From contig JABACO010000008.1 in NCBI GenBank assembly GCA_013339895.1, positions 10,851,745-10,915,744 on the forward strand: a stretch of DNA of 64,000 nt, written 5' to 3'. Numbering within the stretch: the stretch's first letter is position 1; each line of letters begins with the position of its first letter. This DNA is from Ephydatia muelleri (Eukaryota > Porifera > Demospongiae > Spongillida > Spongillidae). The notes beneath the pieces were generated by a model. It saw only the letters and a list, made by a program, of their open reading frames with translations. It was not told the origin of the DNA and did not search any database. Positions 51,225 to 62,055 of the stretch are shown here, piece after piece. A program made the translations under genes and the position numbers.

Positions 51225-53619
51225 ACCCCACGTAATGAGATCCAGATGCAACTTGAGCACACTGTCCGGCGGCAGCAGGAGAGGATGGATCTTCTCCTTG
51301 CCGCCGGACAGGAGGAGGAGGCACTGCACGAGCAACAGATACAGGACCTTCGTAAGTGGACACGCCCACTGCTATATATCCATGCTGCTCCTTGTATGAT
51401 TGCAGAGCAGCAACACGCCAGAAAAGTAGAAAAAATGGAGGAGAAGGGCAGGAGGATGATAAAGGAACTGGAGGAGGCAAGACTTCAGTTGAAAACGTAT
51501 GTTGACACATTCTGCATTGGTGTAATCAACACGCTACCAGTACAAATAACTAATGTATAGCTGCACACATTCAGTGGTTATAAAAACCTATTTTACAACT
51601 TTGTCATTTGAAAACATGCAGAAGCGTTTGTTCATTTCTGAATCCAAAGAATGATTTGAAAAACTATACGCCAGGCATATTTGAGAATTGGAGGCTTAAA
51701 GTGCTATGAACACTGAGAGTTTGCCTAGTCACCTAGGTATGCACTATATTATCTCTATGACCCAGCTGAGAATTTGTTCCATAGCTATGAAATATTATGT
51801 GTTGGGTTTGGTCTTGATGTTGACTCTCTCATGCATAGCTCCCAAGCTGAAGTCACCACCCTCAAGGAGGAATGTGCGGAAGCAAAGAAGAGGGTACAGG
51901 AGCTCCTCCATTTCAAGGAGGAGCTGTTGTTTACCAGAAAGGTATATCCCTGTTTGGGGTGACTTGCAGTGAGTGAGTATTGCTTATACTGCGAGTGGGT
52001 TGCGGTATATTGGGTGTGGGTGTGGTATACTGGGTGTGGGTGTGGGTGTGGTATACTGGGTGTGGGTGTGGTATACTGGGTGTGGGTGTGGTATACTGGG
52101 TGTGGGTGTGGTATACTGGGTGTGGGTGTGGTATACTGGGTGTGGGTGTGGTATACTGGGTGTGGGTGTGGTATACTGGGTGTGGGTGTGGTATACTGGG
52201 TGTGGGTGTCACTCTAGGTATTGTGCACCCATGCAGACTTTGAATGAACTCGAAGTGCTCCTCGCAACTCGCGAGGAGGAGGCAAAGAGAAATGATTATG
52301 AAGTAAGAATGGAACTCAAAGAGTCATTACATGCACGTCATGGGTCATAGTCTAATGCATCGATGGCTGACAATTGTGAAGAGTTCTCTGTCCATAGCAC
52401 ATGCAGGAAAAGGAGGCCTTCAGGCAGGAGATGTTGGCCCTCAGGGAGGACTCCATAAGACATGAGAGGGAGGAGAGTAAGGAGAGGGAAGCCCTCATGG
52501 CAGAACAGCTGCGTAGAGAGGTTTGTGTCACTATATCCCTAGTACAGTAGTTTGGATACCATATGTTTGAACATAATCATAGTGCCAGGTGGGCCAGTCC
52601 TGAATAGGCATATGGTTGATTGTTCTTCCATTCACGGCAGGAAGATATAGAGGCCTTGCGGGAAGAATTGCAAGAGTGGAGACAGAAATGGGAGGAGAGG
52701 AGGGAAAACTCAGAGATAACGAAAGAGGGCAGGGCCCTAACAGAGGTATTTGTGCCACTGTGTGTCCATTGACTAAGTGTCTTAAGGCTTTTCCAAGATT
52801 ATTAGTTTTTTACTATTACCTCTCTATTATTAGGATCTGCTTCTGTAGAGAAAGGGGTTGGTACAGGATGGACAGTATATCCCCACATGTCATTAGCATC
52901 ACACCCTACCCGTAAAATGTCTGGTCCCCAGTTTGTCTATTGTAGATGCATGCAGTTTGCCTAATAAGTTAAAGAACATTCCCTTCATTGCCGCATTTAT
53001 CTTCACTTAGAGTGTGTCAGTCAACCACCTCCAATGAAGAGATTCATATGCCACATGTTTTTAAACACAATACAGTGAATCCAAATATATGGTGCCTAAA
53101 TCTAGTTCCCATGTCAGGTTTCCTAGAAACAAGGAATGACCTGTCACGTTCTTTATCCCATCCACCCATCAGGTTCAAAGGCGGCTATTCCGCTCCCCAA
53201 CAAGTCCCCTGACGCAACCCCACCCACCTCAGCCAGTCCCCCAACCATCACCGCTGCTAGGAATGGTGGGTGCCAATATGTGGGAGAGATTTGTGGGGTG
53301 GAGGGGAGTTGGGTGCTATGCATTATTAGAGTGCACATTGTGTATCCTACATCAACATGCACTGGTTAATTGTGCACATATTCAATAGGTGGAAATTGAA
53401 GATCCGATTTTGCAGGTGAGGGTGGGAGGGGGAGGCATGTACTTACACTGGATAATCCTGTTCATGTGTTTACAGGAGGTGGAGGAAGAGGAGGAGGTGG
53501 TGGAGGAAGTTGCTCAGGTGGAAGAAGAGGAGGAGGTGGTGGAGGAAGTTGCAACACAGAAGGTGAGGAACAGTTCAGAGGAGGAAGATGTTGACATGTT
53601 TGAGAGCATGAAGCCATAG
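51225..53619 (+). CDS. Coiled-coil gene, copy B (multi-exon, best preserved)
   Basis: Exons with AG/GT borders are 51225-51351, 51406-51496, 51839-51941, 52237-52302, 52407-52520, 52641-52745, about 53173-53300, 53389-53415 and 53476-53619 (stop TAG). Encoded segments are strongly charged heptad-like coiled coil ('RRQQERMDLLLAAGQEEEAL', 'KEECAEAKKRVQELLHFKEE', 'EALREELQEWRQKWEERREN'), then a proline-rich exon. The C-terminus is acidic: two 'EEEEEVVEEV' repeats and 'SSEEEDVDMFESMKP'. This looks like the tail of a long coiled-coil protein, of kinesin-tail type at most; I cannot name it. The 5' exons are outside the recognised part. Exons are open, unlike copy A. Confidence 0.6.
52005..52208. 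repeat. 20-bp intronic minisatellite, copy B
   Basis: GGTATACTGGGTGTGGGTGT, about ten copies, lies in the intron between 51941 and 52237. It is more homogeneous than the array in copy A (30375-30575). Confidence 0.92.
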
Positions 53620-54899
53620 GATTGTACTCCACAAACTTCTATACTGCACTAATACACACCCAGGCATCAGATGAGGTTCATAGGGAAGAATGCCACGCCC
53701 AGTGTGCGGGACCACACTAGCCCAGTTGAGGGTAATGACATGGTACTTGACATTCCATGTGTGAGAGGTGGTGGCCTTGTATCAATAAATTTGATCAGCA
53801 CAGTGTGAAAGGCCATGTAATTATTGGAGTAGGGCTGTAACCAGTTTTCTTAACTGAGTGGCTCACAGAATTCACAAACCGTACAAAGTTCCAATCATTG
53901 GGTACTATTTAACAAGATTTGTTCCAGGATAAAAGAGCCCAAGAGAGCCAGCCAACACACTGCATACAGTCACACATGCACACACATAAACATATACACA
54001 CACATACATACTACATACTACACACATACACACAATACACATACACACATGCTGGACACACATACATATACACACATGCACACACATACGCACAACAACA
54101 TCAACCATACATGTATGTATGTTTATATGTCTACATGTATTTTTATATTTCCATCATTACCATATTCGATGCACACAATGTATGTCATTAGTATGTGTGT
54201 GTAGTGTGAGTGTGTAGTGGGTGAGCGTGCATAGTGCTGTACCACTTTTATATACACACCATCCACTCTTGCTTGGACTTCATCTGCACTCTCCAGTAAT
54301 TGGGAAGCATTGAATATCACAACTTTAAAGTACACTCCTGCTTAACCGATTAACGCCAGGAGACACATTTCAGCATCACAGATGTTTGTACCGTTATCAA
54401 AGAATTTTTCCAGACCCTTTAAAACACTGTACCAATTACAAGTTATTTATATTCACAGCGTCTGTTGATATTGTTGAAACCCTCCTTCCTGCTCCTAACA
54501 TTCCTCATTTAGTTGATTTTGGCCAACTCTATGTTAGTTACACAAAAAATATTCCGGCGTTAATCGGTTAAACTCCATGCTCCATACATGGCTATCTGTA
54601 AAGACACAGCCAATTAGCCACAGGCAGGAACCCATTTTGCAACGGTTATTATGCCAAAACAAACATGGTAACTCTTTTGGCGTCTCATCCACACTAATTG
54701 GCATCTCTCAGTGGGAACATATGCAGCCTTCCTTCCCAAAGTGACAAAGATACACAGGACATTCCTTATGTACACGGGACATAATCATGACCCATGTCCA
54801 TTAGTACCATCTGAATCCACACTATTGCACCAAATGGCAGGGGTGCATAAGATTGATTGAGATGAAAGTGTATATTTTGGTTACAATGAACTTTCTTTC
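53620..54899. repeat. Segmental duplication, non-coding part (copy B)
   Basis: This aligns with 32131-32781, with an extra CA/CATA microsatellite block (about 53960-54110) and unique sequence (about 53880-54545). No gene is recognised. Confidence 0.75.
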
Positions 54900-55945
54900 C
54901 TCCACACATGTCAGATTCTGAGGAAAAAAATTAGAGACCTTTTGGCTAATACAGATGGGCACATAAAAATTTCATGCTGCACATTCGAAGTGGAGTTGAC
55001 GGTATGATGTGATTTGGCTTCTCATAATTGTTATGTGCTGTATGCCCTTACACCACAGAGAATAAAACTGTCAAAGCGTCAGAGGGTTAAAAAATGTGAC
55101 CAGGCGGCCCGGTTGTTAAGCAGCCATCTGATTTGCAATCACGAAAGTGAGTTTAGTGCAGCTATCATAGATGAAATGCACATGAATTTGACAGTAAAAG
55201 TCAACATTGGTGTATATGTGCATGTGTTTGTTGTGTATACCACATAACTGATCATACCAACAGTTTAGTCTGGTGTCTAGAATGACTCATGTGAGAATAT
55301 TGGCAGGTGCCTAATGCTAAACAACACATGCATGCATGCTACTTGACTGCCCCCCCCTTACAGATGATTATGAATGACACAGCTAGATGGAGTGTCACTG
55401 TTCTAATGCATGTTTACTTGTGTTTTCTGTCCACATTTGCAGATACCTCATGGGAGGAAATTATTGAGTAAGTAATCCCTACATGTATCAACATTAATTA
55501 GTGCACTTAATGTGTGCCACTAGAAATAAGAGTACTGGAATTGCCTTAGGTTCCATTACTAAAAAGGATTGCGACATGCATTGTGCAAGATATATGATTT
55601 CAAACTCGCATTTATCCATTTGTTTCACATTCCTCAACTACCAGCTGTGACCACAGATCCAGAAGTATTTTAATCCGAAGTAATCTATTATTGTTACCTC
55701 GTTGGTATGTTTTTACCATTTCTCTACAACTACCAGCAGCCTCTGTATTTTGTGTATTTTGTGTATATGTTTGGTGTGTTTTTTATCTCTGATGCATATG
55801 TAGGTACATAAACCCATTACATTTAGAATTCTAAACATCATTCAATAGAGAGGGGAGGGTTGGAGGCAAAGTTCCCAAAACAGACGCTGCATTACCCCTC
55901 TTGAATGGCCACGGATATTATATTTGTGTTTGTATGTTGAACATA
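54900..55945. repeat. Segmental duplication with two empty insertion sites (copy B)
   Basis: Single CTCCA at 54900-54904 and single AAATG at 55174-55178 mark the sites occupied by BEL and Gypsy in copy A. The remaining sequence aligns with 38485-38752 and 42990-43830. Non-coding. Confidence 0.88.
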
Positions 55946-56685
55946 GAAAACTGGCACGATCTCAGCCATGAAAACCACTGTTTCCTTCAATCTTCCATAT
56001 CAATGAATGGGAAGACCACCAATAGCATCCCCTCTTGGATCCAGGGTTTGGGAACAGAGGGGGGAGGGCACATTGACAATGTATATAGGCGTAGCAGTTT
56101 GAAGTAGTCTGCTCATACAATCATTTACTGGTACACCTTCGTTTGTACATAACTGGATTGATACTTTCATGTAAGACAAACGTGTATACGACCTGCAAAC
56201 AGCATTCAATTGCAGTGGTGTCAAGTTTTCCTGCTGTTGCTCAAGTTGAACCTTTAATTGTATCACTTCTGAAACCTGCACCTCCAATCGTCTTTACAAC
56301 TGCTATATGCCTATACATACATTAGTGGCCACTAAAAAGGAGAGTGTTACTGAGAGAACTAGTTGGCGAGGGGAAACCTTCAGCTCTGCTCATAAATGAG
56401 ACTGATGTTGCAGAAAGACTTACTTTACTGCAGCCACCTTGTACAAGGAAGCACCGTTGAAAACTGTGAAATACATCATTCAAATGTGAGTTTTAAAGCC
56501 ACGCAGTAGACCATATCCAGAAATCCCAATACATCGAGAGGACAAGTATGCATTTTAAAGCACGACAATATTTTTGCTATCGCATCACTGGACAGAGAAA
56601 AATTGCAAAATCAAAATGATATACCGGGTGTTCGCGAATGAAGGCAAATGTGGAATAACTGGAACAGTTTTTGACCCACTGTTGA
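55946..56685. other. No confirmed gene; one possible minus-strand exon
   Basis: At 56000-56287 the minus strand reads 'QLKVQLEQQQENLTPLQLNA' and 'MKVSIQLCTNEG', moderately protein-like and perhaps an exon, but unsupported by splice sites or homology. The rest is unremarkable. Confidence 0.3.
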
Positions 56686-56867
56686 AATGTTATAAAAATG
56701 CATCGCGTTTGAATCGCTATAACCTCCCAACGGATAACGCTATCGACTTCCTATTTCCAACCTATCATAGTGGAATGGTGTAGTATGAAGTGTTGAAAAT
56801 AGGAAGTCGATAGCGTTATCCGTTGGGAAGTTATAGCGATTCAAACGCGATGCATTTTTATAACATT
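56686..56867. repeat. Hairpin repeat, copy 2 (75-bp arms)
   Basis: Arms 56686-56760 and 56793-56867 are nearly perfect complements through GCATCGCGTTTGAATCGCTA and CAACGGATAACGCTATCGAC, around a 32-bp loop. It is followed by ACCGTGGGGCAATTTTTCGC and the start of repeat R (to about 56905), after which unique sequence follows. Confidence 0.88.
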
Positions 56868-57829
56868 TTAACCGTGGGGCAATTTTTCGCGGAAACTGTC
56901 CCAACTGTTGACCGGATCGAGATAAAAATCCGAGTATTTGAAACTAACATGAAATCGCTAGGTAAATGTTTGTTAACATATTTGGTGGATTTGTATTCAT
57001 TACAATTTATTAACCTTTGATTACGCTTGCCTACCAATTGATCAGCTCGATCAGATCCCTGCTATGATTCCAACTCTGACTTTTTCACGATGGAAAGCTC
57101 GCAGAAAGTAAATCGGTACGTCACCCTCGCAATGCATACGCGACAAGAGTACCGTTCCCAGGCCTAGCTTATGAGGTAATGCAGTCGTCTCACGTGAAAA
57201 TGGAGCCCCAAGCCAACAAAATAGCTGCACGTGGTGCAACTGCCACCCCGGCGGATAGCTGCCCCGCACATGTACCAGCACAGGCTTCATGACCGGAAAT
57301 CATCTGTATAGGAACTGAAAATCAACTGGTGGTAACTCTGTAAATGCTAACACAGAATATAGAGCATGTGTCCTCAATTTATAAAACTCAAGTTTTAATT
57401 TTATTTTCGCAGGTTGGAAGCCCTGACGTACAACACCCTAACATTATTCATAACGTATGGCCGCTGCTCAGCACTAGCTAGGGAAAGGGCGTAAATAAGT
57501 GTATTCGCAACGCAAGCACAAACAACAAAAACCGCATGCTAACTGCAGGCCTTCCATAGTCCTCGATATAGCGGTCTTCCGTATTTAAAACGCAACCTGA
57601 TTTACACGATAACATTCAATTGGTCATACTTACTGGTTTTGTCTATTGGCTTTCTTGCATACAGGTGAGGTGGATCTAAGCATACTTTGCTCTATGCATT
57701 CTCCTTCCTTCCCGCTTCTGGCTTCTGCTTTGCACCAATTTGTCTCTCCCACCATGAAATAGTCCTCGATCTATAATATTGTAGTGGTACGGATTGATAT
57801 ACAATGATCATACCTGGTACAGTTGTGTA
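56868..57829. other. Intergenic, no gene seen
   Basis: The first 40 bp are the start of repeat R. A minus-strand frame at 57051-57290 has no recognised motif. The rest is unique DNA. Confidence 0.4.
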
Positions 57830-58314
57830 GCTTTTAGGCTGAAACCACTAAACTTTATATAGAGGCGACCTCACGTGGTCAAGCGAAGCCGCGCCTATCT
57901 TTCATTTCCTAGTCTTCTGACAAGACGACAGGTCCCACCGTGATGGACAAACAGCCTCTGCTGTTACCAGTGCCATGGGGCTTTTAGCATCCTCTAGCAG
58001 GTGAATGTGCACGCATTAACGCACCTATGGCCTTAGAGTTTTTGCAGCTTGGGATTTGGAAGTGTTTAACATTATTAGTTTCTCTCACCGAGGGTACTAG
58101 AGCGCGCCCTGTCGCCACGTGGGCGCTGCGCTCCCAGGCGAAGCGATACTACAAACATGTTCAGACGTAAGTGTTCGTGCATACAACAGGGAGCCATGCA
58201 TTATTAAATTTGGCTGTTTTTAAATATATGTAATTATTCCTTTAGCTGTTGGCATTTGTGTTTGCTGATTGTATTTCAAAACACATCTGAGAGATTAGCC
58301 AATGGAGCAGACGT
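57830..58314 (+). pseudogene. Degenerate copy of the 27.9-kb two-exon gene start
   Basis: This aligns with 27820-28330: CACGTGGTCAAGCGAAGCCG, then ATG at 57942 followed by a deletion that destroys the exon 1 frame. Exon 2 (about 58092-58170) still reads 'TRARPVATWALRSQAKRYY'. A TAAGTG follows in place of the donor GTAAGTG context. It is non-functional. Confidence 0.55.
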
Positions 58315-58540
58315 AGAGTACAAGTGCACCACAATAGAGAATACAAGTACACCCCATAGAGAGTGCAAGTACACCACCATAGAGTGCAAGTACACCACCA
58401 TAGAGAGTACAGGTACACCACCATAGAGTGCAAGTACACCACCATAGAGAGTGCAAGTACACCACGTTAGAGAGTGCAAGTACACCACCATAGAGAGTGC
58501 AAGTACACCAGTGCAAGTACACCACAATAGAGAGTGCTTC
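58315..58540. repeat. 23-bp-type minisatellite, variable
   Basis: Units TACACCACCATAGAGAGTGC with deletions of 4-6 bp are related to the homogeneous array at 28402-28626, in the same position relative to the duplicated exons. Confidence 0.88.
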
Positions 58541-58797
58541 AACAGGATCATAATGATATCATCATCTGTCTGGGCTACGGAAGTTGAAATTTTTGCACTG
58601 TCCAATATGTACACTTTTTGCCACATCCATGTGAAGACAGCAATGTTGTGCATTCGCATTCCAAAGAAGCTGTTTATCTGGTCAATACATGTGACCACTA
58701 TGAACCTGTTAGGCGAATGTGATATAGGATTAGCTCATATATACTAATAAAAGAATTATTCGTGTCTCAATCACTTTTTTGCATGATCTGATTAACA

Positions 58798-59207
58798 TAT
58801 GTTTAAAAACTTTGCCCAACAAATCAACACAACGAAGAATGTCAGTGGAAACGGTCACTCAGTTATACTTGCATGTAACAAATCGATTAACTACGTCATG
58901 GTACTCATCCTAAATAGCCAACGGCCCTTTCTCACTACCTGGTACACTTTTGGCAAGGGCGGTACACTTTTCGCAACCAAATTGTACCGGGTGGTACAAT
59001 TTTGGTGATTAACATATGTTTAATAACTTTGAACAACAAATCAACACACCGAATGTCAGTGGAAACGGTTACTCAGTTATACTTGCATGCAACAAATCGA
59101 CGTCATGGTAATCATCCTAAATAGCCAAGGGTCCTTTCTCACTACCTGGTACACTTTTGGCAATGGCGGTACACTTTTCGCAACCAAATTGTACCGGGTG
59201 GTACCTT
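58798..59207. repeat. Direct tandem duplication, two units of about 200 bp
   Basis: 58798-59009 and 59018-59207 share ACGTCATGGTA, AGCCAACGGCCCTTTCTCAC, GGTACACTTTTGGCAA and ATTGTACCGGGTGGTAC. The second unit has lost about 20 bp. It contains imperfect CGGTACACTTTT repeats. Non-coding. Confidence 0.85.
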
Positions 59208-59218
59208 TTATTTCAGCT

Positions 59219-59370
59219 GGAAAAAAAAAAGGGGGGGGGGGGGGGGGCCCAAAATTTTTCAAAGGGGGACCGAAAATATTGGTTCCCTTGGACCATTTTT
59301 TCTGAAATATTTGGTCCGGGGGGACTGTTTTTTTTTTGGGGGGGGGGGTGGGGGGGGGGGGGGGGGGACC
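59219..59370. repeat. A and G homopolymer cluster
   Basis: Runs of A (59221-59230), G (59231-59247), T (59330-59337) and G (59338-59367, interrupted) surround a short unique core. The exact lengths are unreliable in any assembly. Confidence 0.75.
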
Positions 59371-59375
59371 AATTG

Positions 59376-60650
59376 TTACGTGACAGGGCAAGGCATACGG
59401 GACAAGGCATCAGCGTTGGTATGCTTAGTACCAGGGCGATGAACCACCTCAAAATCATATTCAGAAAGGCATTCGAGCCATCTAGCAACTTGTTCATAAA
59501 AACTCTGTAACCACCGCAATAATGAAGCAAGCATGGTCTGTCCGCACTGTAAAACGTCTGCCAATATGATAAGGGCGAAAATGTTTGAGGCCCACACTAA
59601 AGCAAGCATTTCACGCCTTGTAGCACAGTACTTCTTTTCAGCTTTAGACAGGGACCTGCTTGCAAAAGCAATGACGCGTTCCACACCCGATATATACTGT
59701 GACAGAACAGCCCCAAGCCTCTCCCACTAGCATCAGTTTCCACCATAAATAGCTGGTTGAACACAGGGTAGCCCAATATGGGAGATGCTACCAGGCGTTC
59801 CTTCAACTGTAAAAATGCAGTTACTAAAGGAGCAACTATAGCAGCAAAATTTCGGACAAATCGTCTATAATATAACGTTAACCCCAAGGATTGTTTCAGA
59901 TCTTGCAGACAGTATGGAGTATAGGCCAATCAGCAATACACCTTGTTTTGTCTGAATCAGTCTTAGTATCATGCTCTGACAATACATGCCATAAATGTTT
60001 GATGCTCTTTGTGATGTATTGCATTTATGTATATATTGCAGTAATAGGTGTGTATATTTTGTATCACGCATGCGCAGTTCAGTTGATGATCCTTTTCCTC
60101 TAAGGTGCGTTCGTGGTAGTGTAGTCGTTAGGTTAGTGTTGATACACTACATATTTGGCGACGAGGGTATAAGGAGAGGTGAAAGGATGGCAGCGCATTA
60201 TGGACGTTTGATAGAATTCGACCGAGGCGTTGAAGAATGGGTGACTTACATAGAGCGTCTGGAGCAGTACTTCGCGGCAAATGAAATAGAAGACAACGGA
60301 AAGAAAAGAGCTATTTAGGATGGAGTATAACAAATGCCGTTTTCTCACGATCTTCAGGTGCCACCTCAACCTGCCAGTATCCACTTGTATAAGGTCAAGG
60401 CAGGAGAACCATCGTGCAGACCCCAGGACATCCAGTGTTTCGTCAATGCAAGGTAGGGGTCGTGCATCATTCTTGGTCACAGCATTTAACCGTCTGAAGT
60501 CCACACAAAATCTTGTGGGTCCATCCTTCTTTTTGACCAACACAAACTGGGGATGACCATGACCCCTGACTAGGTTCTATCACCTTTCTTTCCAACATGC
60601 CATCCAACAACTCTTTCACTTCCTCCCTCTGATGAAATGGTAACCTACGA
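59376..60650 (-). mobile_element. Ty3/Gypsy pol fragment
   Basis: On the minus strand, RT starts at about 60650-60330 ('[20 protein letters not shown]', '[20 protein letters not shown]'). A foreign insert follows at about 60000-60325. Then comes the RT end and RNase H (59929-59597, 'FVRNFAAIVAPL', 'VETDASGRGLG') and 59684-59376 ('AFASRSLSKAEKKY', 'FEVVHRPGTKHTNADALSRM'). The middle RT motifs, including the catalytic pair, are missing. No LTRs are found. It is a different lineage from the 38.7-kb element, judging by motif differences. Confidence 0.85.
60010..60318 (+). mobile_element. Second Gypsy: probable 5' LTR, primer site and gag start
   Basis: A probable LTR (60010-60151, TGTGATG...CACTACA) is followed by TTTGGCGACGAGGGT, a primer-binding-site-like sequence. 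ATG 60187 follows, with '[20 protein letters not shown]' and 'GKKRAI', the typical beginning of a Gypsy gag. It stops at 60318 where sequence returns to the opposite-strand RT. This is a truncated element lying reversed inside the other one. Confidence 0.65.
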
Positions 60651-61204
60651 CATGAGTAAAATATCGCGATATTGTATCGCGAAATTTTTTAAAAAGTATA
60701 TTCATCGAGCAATTATTTAACAATAACCACACAATTTTCATGCAAGTTGAGGTAGCGTTGTTGGGGTGGCGACACAAGAACAAACACATAAAATGCTATA
60801 AGGCGCGGGAGGGGGGGGAGGGGGGGGAGAGACACTACATATATGTACATGAATATATAGAGTGTTGCCAAAATGGCATAGGAATGTATCTAGCTATGAC
60901 TGTACCTTTAGAAAGAGCTTGCTCCACGGCATGAGTTATGCACCAGAAAAGAAATCATGCATGAAGTCACTTACTCGACCGGCCGGATTAATACATTTTT
61001 TGTAAGCATAATATCACATGCAAGAAAAGAATTTAAGAGAGGATTAAATCACTGCGTGATTGAACATTAATGATATGCTTTCCGATCACATAATGATTCC
61101 AAAATGATTTTATGGTCGTGTTGTAATTTTGCCACTACACAAGTAGCCCGAAAAAAGACTCGTGTTTACTGAACGATACTATCTTGAACTCTTCCGTGAC
61201 AGTA
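60651..61204. other. No gene seen
   Basis: AT-rich DNA with a GGGAGGGGGGGGAGGGG tract near 60809-60826. Confidence 0.4.
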
Positions 61205-61462
61205 TTATATACCGCGCAATGCTTTTACCGACTGTGTTTCCGGCGCAGTCTGGAAACCAAGGTCTCGCTCAATTTCAATAGCATATCTCACTGCATCTTC
61301 CATCTTTGTCGGTGACAAAACGACCCAACAGAACGCTTGACCGGTCCGCATCATCGTCAGGAAGTGGCCAGAAATTGCGGACATGAATGATTTGAATTCC
61401 GTAATACACGTAATAAAAAAATTGTACAGAATGTCTATGGAGAATTTCCAACAATCACTCAC
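61205..61462 (-). CDS. Hypothetical exon
   Basis: The 85-codon frame contains 'MSDCWKFSIDILYNFFITCI', 'MSAISGHFLTMMRTGQAFCW' and 'KMEDAVRYAIEIERDLGF'. It has protein-like composition with a hydrophobic N-terminal half. No family is recognised and there are no clear splice sites. Confidence 0.25.
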   Translation of the reverse strand: MSDCWKFSIDILYNFFITCITEFKSFMSAISGHFLTMMRTGQAFCWVVLSPTKMEDAVRYAIEIERDLGFQTAPETQSVKALRGI

Positions 61463-62055
61463 ACTTTTGTGCGGAAGTCTTCTAGCTACGTTTGTAGACG
61501 TTTAAGTGATACAGTGGGTACAATTGCATACTTTGTATATTTTTTGTTCCGTCAAAATGTGCGCGCAGTAAATTCCACACGAGGGTTTGCCTTATTGTAT
61601 ACTTTTCAATGGCTGACTTGACATTTACCTCTCTTTTTCATTGTAGGTTTGTCGCGTGGACCATCTACTCTTGTTTGTAGGGTGGCCAATAAAGCTAGAA
61701 CTATCAGGCTATGTACTTTACCAACTTTTTTCTACTTCCCATGTGCACACATAATTCCAAATTCAAGTGTATGATCGCTACTACTTCATCAGTACAATTT
61801 AGTCGTATATAACTGATGAAGATACTTAATAATAAATAGCTACTAGTAATAGAGTTAAGGTTATACATGTATACATGTATATGTACAGGTACTTGACCAT
61901 ATTCTTGCCGGGACTATAGTCACTCACAAAAAGATCTCATGCACATACGTGGCATGGCCAGTCATGCGCGACTTGGTTGGGTATGTTCGCTGGATCTCAA
62001 TATGTACGTTTAGTAACTAGTCCTCTGCCTATTGAAAACGAGTAAAACCTAAGTG
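61463..62055. other. No gene seen
   Basis: Unique AT-rich DNA with ACATGTATACATGTAT words near 61865, leading into the satellite. Confidence 0.4.

Noticed and set aside
59077..59530. Gly- or Pro-rich frames around the G tracts
   Set aside because: Homopolymers generate them; the frame changes with any length error.
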